Source: Allantophomopsis cytisporea (Eukaryota > Ascomycota > Leotiomycetes > Phacidiales > Phacidiaceae). Taken from it: a DNA stretch of 64,000 nucleotides. Numbering within the stretch: position 1 is the first letter of the stretch; the number at the start of each line of letters is the position of its first letter. The notes under the pieces were generated by a model that saw nothing but the letters and a program-made list of their open reading frames with translations, made no database searches and was not told the origin of the DNA. Positions 1 through 11,618 of the stretch are shown here, piece after piece. A program made the position numbers and the translations under genes. The stretch is taken from NCBI GenBank assembly GCA_024752435.1, contig CP103035.1, positions 1,116,001-1,180,000 on the forward strand. Direction: 5' to 3'.

Positions 1-210
1 CTCCCCCTGCGCCAATTTGCTTTGCGGGGCTTAGTTCCCGCCAGTCGTGCAGATTCCCACCGAACCCTGCAATCAAGAAATTCCGCTATGCCAAGACTTA
101 TTGAGCTTCAGATCACGTCTATCAACAAAAAAAAAGAGAGGCGCAAGTACAACACCGATCGATGATATTTTCGATACTTCAGATTTACGAATAGAGGGGA
201 CTGCTCAAGG

Positions 211-1705
211 ATGGCGATGGAATCGATGAGTCCGTCACTTGTAGGCTCAACTGGACAGAGATATAGCTGTTCTATCGCTAAGACTAGGACTGCTCAAAAT
301 GAGAACTCGCAGCAGGAGAGAAGTGAAGTGGATACTGAAGCTCTAATTCCCACAGAGTGCGAAGACGAAGAAAAGACAGAATCTAATTACTTCAAAAGTG
401 CACAATGGTAATATTTTCATCAGGAAATTCTTTTCATATTCTTTGCGCAAAGTCTCCGTCTTCAATGCTAACCATCAAACAGGTCACCTGACGGCACTTG
501 CCTTCTGACTTCATCCGCGGACAACCACCTACGAACATTCATCCTCCCTACAGATCTCTTGGAGCCTCATCAAGTGCCCAAGGACCTCATTGAGCACTCG
601 TCGCTACCCACACCTGAACCTATCTACGCCTTCACCACATACCCCGGCTTCGACCTATCAAGTCCAGCAACCACACTTATCCTCAGTTGTCCACGCGCTC
701 TCCCCATCCGACTTTCCTCTCCCTTTCATCCTTCTCCAATCCTCTCCTCTTATCCTCTCGTCTGCCCAACTACGGAAGCGTACCTCACTCCCTCTTCTAT
801 CAACTTCACCTCTGCCGGCACCCACTTCTTAACCGGCACAGACTGCCTTATCTCTCTCTTTGACCTCTCGAGGAACGGTGATGGACCGGTGACGCGTCTG
901 CCAACTATCCAAAGTAAGCGCCACAAGCTCAAGGGTGGTGGGGTAGGTATGCGCGGTATAGTGTCAGCAATGGCGATTGCGCCGAGTGAGACATCAGCTT
1001 CGACGGGACTCTTAGCAGCAGGGACTTGGACACGATGGATAGGGCTGTATGATGCCGAAGGATCGGGGGGTACGGTAGCTACTTGGACGGTCGAAGGGAC
1101 AGGTGATGGGGCAGGCATCTCACAATTGCATTTCTCGCCATGTGGGAGATATTTGGTTGTTACGGAGAGGAAGAGCGACCAAATTATGATTTATGATATC
1201 AGGGTTACTAGACGGCTGCTAGCGAATTTGAAGGGGAGAAACGCGGGCAGTAATCAGAGACTAGGAGTGGATATTTTCCCTGAAAATGGTACGGGCTTCG
1301 AGGTTTGGGCAGGAGGGTTGGATGGTGTTGTTAGGGTATGGAAAGATGCGGGTATGAGAGAGGGAGACCTCGATCATGACTGGGAATGGAAAGCTCACGA
1401 AGGTATGTCTATTTTACTGCTAATAGATACGTATTTCGCTGATGGCAATAGATCCTGTCACATCCACCGTTGTCCATCCGAGTGGAACGGTAGTGGCAAC
1501 TTGTTCTGGTCAACGACGTGTTCAAGATCCCGTATATAATCAGATGAATAGTGATAGCGATAGCGATAGCGACAGTGATACCGACGACGAAAGTGAGGAA
1601 GAAGAAAGCGACGAAGATAGCGATGGATCAGTCGCTTCAAGCGTATCTTCAAGACTACCAATTGATATACCTGACAATAGCCTCAAAGTATGGAGCTTAG
1701 TATAA
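211..1705 (+). CDS. WD40 protein, TCAB1/WRAP53-Swt21-like
   Basis: Predicted 456-residue WD40 protein from three exons (211-407, 483-1402, 1452-1705). The joints restore W-S-P-D-G-T at the first WD repeat and H-E-D-P-V-T at the second joint. The order of repeats and motifs such as GTWTRWIGLYD and FSPCGRYL match the family of human TCAB1/WRAP53 and yeast Swt21, which bind small Cajal-body RNAs, telomerase RNA or splicing factors. The fungal role is inferred only from this family. A Ser/Asp/Glu tract at about residues 406-430 interrupts the last repeat, just before a final W-D-like KVWSLV end. ATGs at 211 and 217 are both possible starts; I used the first. Family assignment is likely, exact function is not. 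Confidence 0.75.
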
Positions 1706-2496
1706 AATTGGCTACCTTTCCGACCAGATCTCTCTGTGACAGTACATATTAGCCATCGCTATATGCACAACGGAAAAAGAGTGCTTGTATGTTGCCAAGA
1801 TACCCAGGGCTTATCCGAGTGGATAAGGAAACATGAAAACGAGGTAACTGAATTCAGCATTCAGTTTCACATGGCTGTGACGAGTATATCAATCGATTAT
1901 ATATTGGAAAGTTCAGGAGATGGTTGGATGATCTGGAGACCGACAAGCGTTAGAGTTTGTACTTCCACAGTATACAATCTTTTATCTTTAAAGCCTAAAG
2001 TCTGCAGGCTATGGAAAAGATAGGAAATAGTTCTTTTGCATCAAAAGTTCATGAGAATATAAGTTCCTCCTCATTAGTATAGTTCGACCTACAAAGTAAC
2101 ATCGCCTGAATGATCTTATGTCGTTAGGGCCTCTTTTTGGCTTTGATAAAGCGGGTATCACAAATTTTTAATAGAAGGTTTCCAATAATACATGGTTAAT
2201 AATATGATTTAAGGGCATTGTGAAGTGATCAAATATAACTTGTGATCGCGAATGCCTTTGAGAATTTGATAGCCTCCACAAAAGCTATCTAATGACGTCC
2301 TTGAGTCAATCGCGAGTCGCGTAACCACAATTATTAAATTTATACGCATAGAAGCTACCTCAAATCTATACACAACATCCACCACAACATCAAGGCAAGC
2401 TATCGTATCCAATTACACGTAATACACAGCACAGTCTTTATCCAAAAGATTCTTCTATCCTCATCAGTAACAGCCAACACATTCAACCTTACCGCA
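1706..2496. other. Intergenic, no gene seen
   Basis: About 790 bases between the WD40 gene and the NDUFAF3-like gene, both on the plus strand. The short open frames here have no family signature. I see no RNA gene. Confidence 0.6.
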
Positions 2497-3239
2497 ATGT
2501 CGCGGCCCTCAGCAACCAAAGTCCTCCGACCCATCGCCTCTCCTTCAACCTGCATCGTCACTCGCACACAATCTGCAAAACGACCCTCTCCATTCCTCAC
2601 CCGTCAATATGCAGTTCCGAACTTGCGCACGCCTTCGCGGCTGTCCGTAGCGCGCGCTCCACCTCCAAAACCTCGCTCTACAGACCGCGGCCCAGCATCG
2701 ACCGAAGATACACAGACCGACTTTGGTACTATGGACGTTCTTAGTCAGACACCGGTACCGAGCAGCAGTATTGATGCGTGTCTATGGGATGGATTTCATC
2801 TGAATAATGGGGTCAAAGTCAATGGCAGTGGCGTGTTGCTAGTTGGGGGTGAAGCATTTGCGTGGAGTCCTTGGGTGGAGAATGAGATTGGGTCAAGGCT
2901 GATTAATGCAAATGGACAATTTGAAGTTGGTGACAGCGCTTGGGGAGTTCTGGATCTTGTTTGGCCGAAGCCTGGTGAGTTTGGTATACGGGTATGTGGG
3001 GCTGAGGGAGAGTGTACTGACTACGAATAGATCTTCTGATTGTAGGTGTGGGGCCGACCATGGTGCCCTTGAGCCCGAAAACCAGAGCATACATCAATGG
3101 ACTTGGTATCAGAGTTGATATTCAGGACACTAGAAATGCATGCGCTCAATTCAATCTGTTGGCCACGGAGAGGGGTGTTTCAAATGTTGCAGCAGCAATG
3201 ATTCCTATTGGATGGAGAGAGGGAAATGGTATCAAATGA
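2497..3239 (+). CDS. NDUFAF3-like mitochondrial complex I assembly factor
   Basis: Two exons (2497-2974, 3031-3239; intron gtgagt...aatag) encode 228 residues. The joint gives K-P-D-L-L-I-V-G-V-G-P, the core of the NDUFAF3/DUF498 fold, followed by LSPKTRAYINGLGI. The first 60 residues are rich in Arg, Ser and Pro without acidic residues, as expected for a mitochondrial presequence. The family acts with NDUFAF4 in early assembly of the complex I peripheral arm. The C-terminal half includes ACAQFNLLATERG, where the family places its conserved Thr-Glu-x-Ala-like region. The gene is isolated, with over 1.7 kb of non-coding sequence downstream. Confidence in the family is high. Confidence 0.85.
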
Positions 3240-5018
3240 TCTAAGGAATTCTACGTTGCACATATGTAGCTATTGACAAGACGATGGACGCTTGACATGC
3301 TGCACGATTCGGGGCTGTCTGTGATAAGGTGTATGGCATGGACTAATACAGACGAATCATCCATGGCACTTCACGATAAGAAGTGGGTGTGGAAGAGGTA
3401 AAGCACCTCATGTATGTATTTATATTTGTGTTTGATGAGTGGTTGCACATTTTAAAAGTGTTCCGGACTAGTTAGTTGATTAGGTATCATTCTGCTCTAA
3501 TGTGGATTAGGGGACGAAGAACTATGAAAGTTATGAAGATATAACCTCAATATTGAAAACCATGTACATGCCTTGCAGAAGATACTGCAACTTCAATTAG
3601 CCAGACAGCCTCAGACATAAACTCCAGAACAGGTTCTGCTGCAAGACGTGGTGTTTACTTATTAGCAAATTTCCAATACAGTGGGAGCTTCATATTCTTT
3701 GCTCAAGTAACTATTCCCATGCGCCGAGGGAATAAAGCGAGTAGCAGCGATGAATAATAGACTGGTGTCGCAGAATGCAACAATGACATAAGGCAGAAGT
3801 GGAAAGATATTGTACCTCATTCGGATATCAAGCTCAAGGAACTTTCGGAATAGATACATTTCGTGGCGTAAGGTCAATATGGTAGATACAGAGCAAATGA
3901 GCTTTCGGCCTCCAAGACCTCTGGCTTGGGCTGCAGGCTGAGTTATGTCTCTTCCAGAAAACTAGATTAAATCCTGCTGCAAGCTGTTGGTTCTCTTTCC
4001 ATGCTTTGATGGCCTCTTGAGAGACTTATCTTAACCTTACCTACAACTCAATTATACCAGCCACTTTGACTTGGATTCCACTTAAATTTCGATTCCCTAC
4101 AAGTCTTACATATATTCTGTTCTGCTATCCAATATTGCTCGTACGTGCTACAAACAAGCAATACATTGGCGAATATGACTGTTGCTTATTAAAGCCACAA
4201 CATATGCTCAACATAAGAAATGCTAACATTCCATATCAGTACAGTTAGGGTTATCCATATCTCACATCACCATATCACTATATCATTGCTTACAACCTGG
4301 CAACTACCTATCGACTTACAAGCTACAGTTGCGGCCTCGCACAGGAGTCAAAACAATTCTCTCACTTGCACCCATTTACTTAGCATCGCCAGATAGTTTA
4401 AACTAAGGTGATCTCTCTAATAATAGCATAGCTCGTTCATCTCCTCCAACCAATCGTTCGCCGAATTGTAAGAAACTCTCAAACAGAGAAGGCAGGCCCG
4501 CGATCTATACGTCACTCCGCTTTTCTCATGCCCACTTGTTCGGAATCATGAAATTGTCAGGTATTACAGCTATTGGCGAGTACTTTCCCAATATGAGGCT
4601 AGTGCACTGTCCAAACATCTGGGAATAGATGAAAGTATTTTTTATTTTAGCACTAAATCATTTGTTGTAGTGTTAACAAATATAAAACGTATATGTTGGT
4701 TGCTATGGTATTTACGTACAGCATTCGCTTGTGCGTTTAAACTGGGGAACTACGGTTTAAGTAAAATTTTGCATCGACAAGATCTATTTGATCATACGTA
4801 AACGTTAATTTATCTGTCACATCCATAAACATCTCAAACGAAATTGGCAACAAGTCTATAACAATCTTTTTGTTTAGAGCGAGGTTCGTATTCTGCCGGA
4901 TCACATAACAAGGTTGTCTTGACAGAAAATCTCTCAATGCGTTACATGTATCAACCTCGAAGTCTTTAGCTAAAATACGTATATTAGGACTACAAAGTTC
5001 TTACGGATACTATCTAGA
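3240..5018. other. Long intergenic region
   Basis: About 1.8 kb, AT-rich in its second half, with no credible open frame, tRNA or repeat. It is the upstream region of the secreted-protein gene at 5019. Confidence 0.6.
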
Positions 5019-5651
5019 ATGCTTGGATTACGAGGCGTTTCGTCGGCAGTTTTGCTCGGCATCCTTCTGATGTATCTTACTTTAGCCACAGCATTGGAGA
5101 CCACATCTGGAGAATACAAATACGGAGAGACAAATATAGACTCCTATGCAGCCAACTCCTCTACCGCCGTCGAAGAGCATTCCATAGCTCTGGAGAAAGA
5201 GAAGATGGCCAATATTGTGAAAAAGCACAATGAGCTCAAGCTGGAACGTGATAACGCCCCGCATACTCATGGAGTCTTTGTTCAATATATCGCGAATGCG
5301 ATAATCAAGATTAGGTCGCTATTACCTGAGCGATGGAAAAGAACCGATGATTGTTCAACTATTGTCACAAAGATGGATGAAGTCACGTGGATGATCACCG
5401 TGACGGGAAAAGACTGCGATGAGGTGGCTCAGTCGAGGATAGCACAAAATATCGCAATGGAGATTAAGGATAAAGCGGAAGATGGGATTTGCGGTACTTT
5501 TTGTCTTAAAGGGGCTACTGGTGGTGGTTTTTTGGGATTCTTGAGCTTGGCACCGACTCTTGATGCTCTGAACATAAATGCTTGTGGTCACGAACCTTCC
5601 TTTGGAAACTGTTATGAAGAATGGCTTCATAGAGAGGGTTTGAAGAAATAG
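5019..5651 (+). CDS. Small secreted six-cysteine protein
   Basis: Intronless gene for 210 residues. Residues 1-25 form a signal peptide: a basic start, a hydrophobic core (about 10-23) and a small-residue end A-T-A. The mature part has exactly six cysteines at 112, 133, 158, 162, 189 and 198, enough for three disulfides. Between Cys162 and Cys189 lies a Gly-rich hydrophobic stretch with GGGFLGFLSL. The pattern of a C-terminal domain with CGxxCL followed by a G-rich loop and a final ACG...FGNC resembles secreted fungal proteins of the CSS2/DUF6736 type, but I recall this only loosely. No enzyme motif is visible. It is a candidate secreted effector or surface protein; function unknown. Confidence 0.7.
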   Translation: MLGLRGVSSAVLLGILLMYLTLATALETTSGEYKYGETNIDSYAANSSTAVEEHSIALEKEKMANIVKKHNELKLERDNAPHTHGVFVQYIANAIIKIRSLLPERWKRTDDCSTIVTKMDEVTWMITVTGKDCDEVAQSRIAQNIAMEIKDKAEDGICGTFCLKGATGGGFLGFLSLAPTLDALNINACGHEPSFGNCYEEWLHREGLKK

Positions 5652-5960
5652 TCAAGGTCGTCAGTATGAGATGCTTGAAAGGTTCAGATTTGGAATTGAT
5701 TCTCTTGATATAAGGTATCTAAATCTACTCAGATTTCATAATAGTCATCATGACGAACACTATCGATTCTAGAGTCTTTCTTTCCGAGTAACACTACCAC
5801 ACCACTCAGGCTACACTGAAATGTTCTTTGAACATGTTAGGTATTATAAGTTTAAGTTATAGATGCCCAAGGATCCTCGCAATGACATTGCAGTATTGAC
5901 AACTGATCTCCAGTATTCCTACAAATTCGTTTTGCGTTTTGAATTGTTTCAGCCATTAAA
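5652..5960. other. Convergent intergenic spacer
   Basis: About 310 bases between the 3' ends of the secreted-protein gene and ureG. Nothing is recognised in it. Confidence 0.5.
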
Positions 5961-7004
5961 TTAAAGCTCAGCCAGTCCTTCTGTAGCCTTAGGTCCACCC
6001 CTTGCCTTGCTTGCGGCCTCCGCACCACTTCCCTTCCATGCGCTGATAATCAAGCCTACAATATCATTTACAGCAACACCGCCCTTGACTTGAGCAAAGA
6101 TCGTTGGCCCACCTTCCCTCATCTTTCTAGCATCTCTCTCCATTACTCCCAAGTCAGCACCAACAATTTCGGCCAGATCAGTCTTGTTGACGACCAACAA
6201 ATCACTCTGCGTGATTCCTGGCCCACCCTTTCGGGGAATCTTATCGCCACCAGAAACATCAATGACATAGATGATGAAATCAGCGAGTTCGCGCGAGTAA
6301 TTTGCGGCTAAGTTATCGCCCCCAGATTCAATGAGAAGGATGTCGGATGTGAATTCGCGGTGCAAATCTTCAAGAGCTGCTAAGTTGGCGGAAATATCTT
6401 CACGGACAGCAGCATGTGGACAACCACCAGTCTCAATGGCACGAATGCGATTCGCTGGGAGAGCCTTGTGTCTGGTAAGGAACTCGGCATCCTCGCGAGT
6501 GAAGATGTCGTTGGTTACGGCAGCAATGGAGTATTTCTCTCTGAGAGCATTGCAGAGGGCTAACATCAAGGCTGTCTTTCCGGATCCAACAGGACTGGAA
6601 AATGTCAGTAAAGTGTGATGTATAGTGGACTTATTATTTCGGACGGTTTTGACAGCCTCTGCAGAAGCACAAAGTTCCGACAGAGAAGCCCGGATGAGTT
6701 CAATGAATAAATGCGTCCAAACTTTGATGATAGCCGATAGTGAATAAAAGAGTACTAACATCATGTATACATGTAGACACATGACAGATATAGCATCTCG
6801 AAATTCTGAAAAATAGAATTGGACTTACCCTCCAATACCAATGGTAAAAGCTCTCTCATTCCAATCTCTGCCTTCGATGATTGGCATCTCTCGTCCCATG
6901 TAACTTCCTGGGCCGTCCAGGATTTCGTGAGTATGACCATGATCAGCAGCTGGTCCATCATGAGAATGGGAGTGGCCTCCATCATGAGAATGATCGTGCG
7001 CCAT
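5961..7004 (-). CDS. ureG: Urease accessory GTPase UreG
   Basis: Two exons (7004-6829, 6594-5961) separated by a 234-base intron encode 269 residues. The joint restores the P-loop GPVGSGKT (about 59-66). Also visible are the Cys-Pro-His metal motif (117-119), ESGGDN (148-153) and the guanine-specificity motif NKTDL (195-199). The first 27 residues are histidine-rich, as in many eukaryotic and some bacterial UreG proteins, and could hold nickel. UreG uses GTP hydrolysis to deliver nickel to apo-urease with UreD/F. The urease itself is in this window at 51784-54575. The start is the ATG directly before the His-rich segment; upstream in-frame sequence has no better ATG. Confidence 0.95.
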
Positions 7005-8040
7005 CTTGACTATTTGACTTGGGAATCGGTATGTAACAAAGAAGAACTTATTAAATTTTATTATGAGCTGGCCTTTCCGACATGTGTCATGGACAACTTG
7101 CAAAGAATTATGTGCGACAACAGACTGAAGCTGAAGCTGCAGGTCCTGTCAGGTCGATGGCGGGGCATTGCATGGGTCGGCTCGCTTAAGAGGAATGGGC
7201 GGGCGAGGCTCAGCAGACGACGTACTTGTGAGCGATATTCGGGCGGAGCTATGATACTTTCATCCCACTGTTCATTGTTTACATCGAGCTTTGACTTCCT
7301 GCTGAAAAATCTATTGTTTGATGCCGGAACTGTCTTTGAACATTTCAAGCATTGATGAACAGCTAAATCTGATTCTCATGACTATGGATCCCGCATGTGA
7401 ATTATGAGATGCTATATTTCATGGCTACTTGATGATCCCTTTCTTACACGATCTGGGAGTCATTTGTGCCAGCCCATATATCTTATATTCCACCATCAGA
7501 ATTACAGGACGGAAATTTGATCGGAGGGACTATTCAAGCGTTACGCTCTTCTCCATTCTTTATTCTCATCGTCGTGGCTTTTCTCTCTCGATAAGCATGG
7601 TTAAGATCACTTTGAACCACAACTTATATCTTTGGCTGTATCACCTTGTCATTAAACCTAAGTGTGCAATTCCTGCTGTTGTTGGTTTTATGTTTTGCAT
7701 CTTCTTGTAGGACTGCCTATTCGTTGGTTGGTGACATGAATGGTAAATTATCCTTGATACCTGACATTCGGATTGAGGCGAGGCACAAATATGAATTTCT
7801 GGCCGTGATATAAGATGCGAACCTATGTCTGATCACAACTTCGCACGCAACATCACTGAGTTCAAAAGAGAAAAAGACCTAGCTGCTGACGCATGCATTA
7901 TGGAAAACTTTCCTTCGCATTTGCTTTCAGCATCAATGTTCCTGAAATCAAATTTGATAGCCAGCTAAATATTCAGATAAGAATATGGGACAGGGACAGC
8001 GGTCGGCTTAGACAAATGTCGTTCGATTCTATATTCTAAA
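7005..8040. other. Intergenic, upstream of ureG
   Basis: About 1 kb between the ureG start and the 3' end of the cysteine synthase gene. Several overlapping short open frames on both strands show no conserved motif. Confidence 0.55.
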
Positions 8041-9228
8041 TTATGGGAGAACTATATACTTTTCCAAGTGCTTTGGAATAGCTCCCAAAAGCTTCTTCTC
8101 CTCCAACCATTTCTTTGAGAATAAACGCTCAGCGTATCTGTAAGCACCATCGCACAAGATTGTTACAACGGTGTTGCCCTTGCCGAGCTTCACGGCTACA
8201 TCTCTAGCTGCGGCGACGTTCAAACATGAACTGGCACCAAGGTAGAGACCCTCCTCGTCTAAGCAGCGGTAGACCATCTCGATACTCTTCTCATCGCTGA
8301 TATGCAATGATCCATCGGCGAGATCAATATCTGGTTGTAAGTTGTCGGTAATACGCCCCTGGCCAATACCCTCCGTGATGCTCGAACCAGTTCTATCCTT
8401 CAATTGTCCACCAGACTGAATGTAGGAGTGAAGAACACTTCCTGGAGGATCAGCGAGGAAAGACTTAACTCTTCCATCCGAAACCGTCTTCAAGTATCTT
8501 GTGGTTCCGGCCCATGTACCAGCAGTTCCGGTGGCGCAGGTGAAAGCGTCGATCTTTCCCTGGGTCTGAGCCCAAATTTCAGGACCAGTTGTCTCGATAT
8601 GCGCTTGTCTGTTGGCAATGTTGTCGAACTGGTTAGTCCATACAGCGTTTTCGAGTCTGTCGGCATGTCTCTTGGCTTGGTGGTTGTAGTTTTCTGGGTT
8701 GTCGAACGCAACAGCTGGCACGGGGTATACCTCAGCGCCAAGAAGTCGGAGAAGGTCGATCTTGCCTTGCGATTGAGTGTTTGGCATGTAAATAACAAGC
8801 TTGTACCCAAGAGATCGGCAGACATGTGCAAGACCAATGCCAGTATTTCCGGCAGTACCTTCGACGACAGTTCCTCCAGGCTGAATGAGACCCTTAGCCT
8901 CGGCATCACGAACAACGTAAAGTGCAGCTCGGTCCTTGACTGATCCACCTGGGTTCATAAATTCGGCTTTTCCGAGGACTTCGCAACCGGTCTCGTCGGA
9001 GATCTTGTTCAGGCGAATGAGAGGGGTGTTGCCGATTGCTGAAGAGCAGTGTGAGCTTTCTGTAATGACCCGCACATATTATTGAAGCTTACCTCCCACA
9101 AGGCCCTTCACAGTTCCTTGAGCCGTGGAAACTTTGATACCATAGGCATTCTTGGACTCCATCTGCGCGGCGCTCTCCACTGCCCTTGCGGCAGTGGTTG
9201 CAAAGCGTCGTACTCCTAATCTGAACAT
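8041..9228 (-). CDS. cysB: Mitochondrial cysteine synthase (O-acetylserine sulfhydrylase)
   Basis: Two exons (9228-9093, 9038-8041) encode 377 residues. The joint gives [14 protein letters not shown], the typical N-terminus of the fold. The PLP-binding lysine is K80 in GGSVKDR and the phosphate-binding loop is EGTAGNTG (105-112). The enzyme makes cysteine from O-acetylserine and sulfide. The first 35 residues ([16 protein letters not shown]) are Arg/Ala-rich and lack acids, consistent with mitochondrial import. The sequence matches what I know of Aspergillus nidulans CysB along its whole length, including the C-terminal AIPKHLEKY. It is divergent from kynureninase, 411 bases away. Confidence 0.95.
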
Positions 9229-9639
9229 GTTGCTTATTTTATGTACAGATCAATGAGCACTTTTATAAAATTGTTGATGTCGCCATGCAAGCTTGCGACA
9301 ATCGGATCTAATCTTATCTAATCATTCACCCACTTCCGCGGCCATGCCTTACTTATCTCACTTAGCATCGCTTACAGTATCATAGGTGACTAGATAAATT
9401 ATAAATTCAAGTAGTTCAAGCTTCACCGGTAGCTTAATGTTTTACAAAGTAGAAATACCGAGCGCTTAAATTTTCAGTGTATTTGGCTCTGGTCTATCAT
9501 CTCAGCAGCAACAGTTGTCCAAGCTTTCAAACCTCAGCTCTCTCCGTGCCCAGCAAACTTCGGAGGCAACGGGTGTAGTATCACAGATAAAGAAGACGCA
9601 TAAGGGAAAGCACGAAATAATTCACGAAAGGTCGCCATA
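9229..9639. other. Divergent promoter region, cysB / kynureninase
   Basis: A 411-base interval between two divergently transcribed amino-acid genes must hold both promoters. I could not identify a specific factor site. Confidence 0.5.
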
Positions 9640-11272
9640 ATGGGTTCGCCTCTACCATCACCATCATCTAGGCAATGGGCGGAGCAGACCGATGCCTCGT
9701 ATACCGTGAATACGCGCGCCGAATTTCGTATTCCCTCAAGGCGCGATCTAGCACTGACAAGCCTACCAGCAGAAGGTGTGTGTAGAGGATTTTGGCCATG
9801 GGGCCTACCCTATATCCTATGATAGCTATACAAAGCGTGGATAGCAGCTTGTGTCAGAGGACTGCATAGGACTGCGCAGAACTGACTGACTGACACTGAA
9901 TCAGATACGACCTTGACAGATGAAGATAGCCCGTCAGGAGATAGCATCTACCTCTGCGGTAACTCGCTCGGCCTTCAGCCTGTCCGCACTGGTGAGCGTA
10001 TTTCGCAATACCTACGCACATGGGCTACGCAGGGCGTGTTCGGGCATTTTAAGCCACTAAAAGGCAGTCCGCTACCTACGTGGTTAGATGTCGATGATGA
10101 GGCTGCCACGAGGATAGCCCCTATCGTCGGAGCCTCGAAGGAAGAGGTCGCCATTATGCAGACGCTTACTGCTAACTTACATCTACTAATGGCTGCCTTC
10201 TACACGCCTACTAAAGATAGATATAAGATTATCATCGAGAGCAAGGCTTTCCCTAGTGATCACGTGAGTTGCGTGCCACAATCGATCCGATGATAGAGAG
10301 CTCTATCTCTACAAAAGAAGTATTCTGATAATCGAATAGTATGCAGTTGAATCTCAGCTTCGTCATCACAAAATCGACCCTAAAGATGCTATGATTTGCA
10401 TAGAACCACAAGACAGTACCAGCCCCATTCTATCCACCGCCCACATCCTCTCCATAATCGACGCCCACGCCTCGAGCACCGCCCTGCTCCTCCTCCCCGG
10501 GATCCAATTTTACACAGGCCAGTACTTCGATATTCCTGCTATTACTGCGCACGCTCAATCCCTTGGTATAATGGTAGGCTGGGATCTAGCCCACGCAGTC
10601 GGTAATGTCCCGCTCCATCTCCATTCATGGAACGTTGATTTCGCCGCCTGGTGTACCTACAAGTATTTGAACGGTGGACCCGGGTGCATTGGAGGCGCGT
10701 TCATTCATGCACGACACGGCTCCGTGACATCTTCATCCTACCGGCCACGCCTGTCCGGCTGGTGGGGCAACGATAAGGCTTCGCGCTTCGCAATGACAAA
10801 TGCGTTCGCCCCTATTGAGGGTGCGAAGGGTTTCCAGCTCAGTAATCCCAGCACGCTAGATATTACGGCGCTCAATGCATCGTTAGAGGTCTTTGCGACT
10901 ACGAGCATGGCCGAGTTGCGTGCTAAGAGCTTGAAACTCACTAAGTATCTGGAAGACCTTCTCCTCGCTATGCCCGAGACGCATCGAGCAAGTTTCAGTA
11001 TCATCACACCAAGTGATCCGGAGGCGCGTGGCGCGCAGCTTAGTGTGAAGCTTGGGGAGGGGCTGTTGGGAGTTGTGATGGAGGTTTTGGAGAGGGAAAG
11101 TGTGGTTGTTGATGAGCGGAAGCCAGATGTGATAAGAGTTGCTCCTGCCCCGCTTTACAATACTTTTACGGATGTTTGGGACTTCGTTGATGTCTTCGGA
11201 CGGGCGTTGGATGAAGCTGTGGAGAAGAAGGGGAGTGCCGAGGGTACGCATGAGTTGGCAATGACGACATGA
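9640..11272 (+). CDS. bna5: Kynureninase
   Basis: Three exons (9640-9775, 9905-10263, 10340-11272) encode 475 residues, the usual fungal length. The PLP lysine is K273 in [11 protein letters not shown] and the cofactor-binding aspartate is D247 in [10 protein letters not shown]. The substrate-region motif [11 protein letters not shown] lies in exon 2. The enzyme cleaves 3-hydroxykynurenine or kynurenine to 3-hydroxyanthranilate or anthranilate plus alanine, in tryptophan catabolism and NAD synthesis. 3-hydroxyanthranilate dioxygenase, the next enzyme, is encoded at 17601-18199. Intron 1 (9776-9904) carries several ACTG repeats near its 3' end. Start: first ATG in frame, 45 codons before the first joint. 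Confidence 0.95.
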
Positions 11273-11618
11273 TGTTGGGGAATGTACTGTGGATAGAGTT
11301 AGATAGACGGTGTAGACTTAAGTTCAAAATGGAATCTCATGGTAAGCATAGCATATGTCTTTTATCATTCAATATAGAGATTGCCGTTTACATTGGAATC
11401 TGACTGTTTTTTTTATAAAATATGATTGCATTATAAATGTCTGGGATAACAATAAATGTTCAAGAATAATAACAAACTCTAGCCTCAATACAAAGCAGAT
11501 GCTTCCCGTTTTGTCTATAGCCCCTCGAAAGAAAAAAAAAAAACTCCTGTACGACTGTGGTTTACTTGACAGACATACAAGTCTCAGCCATCCCTTAATG
11601 GAATGAAACAGTGACACT
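11273..11618. other. Convergent 3' region
   Basis: About 350 bases between the 3' ends of kynureninase and the GMC oxidoreductase gene. It contains an A-run near 11530 and no gene. Confidence 0.5.

Noticed and set aside
1736..2023. 95-codon frame after the TCAB1-like gene
   Set aside because: Begins without ATG and has no recognisable motif; probably 3' untranslated or intergenic.
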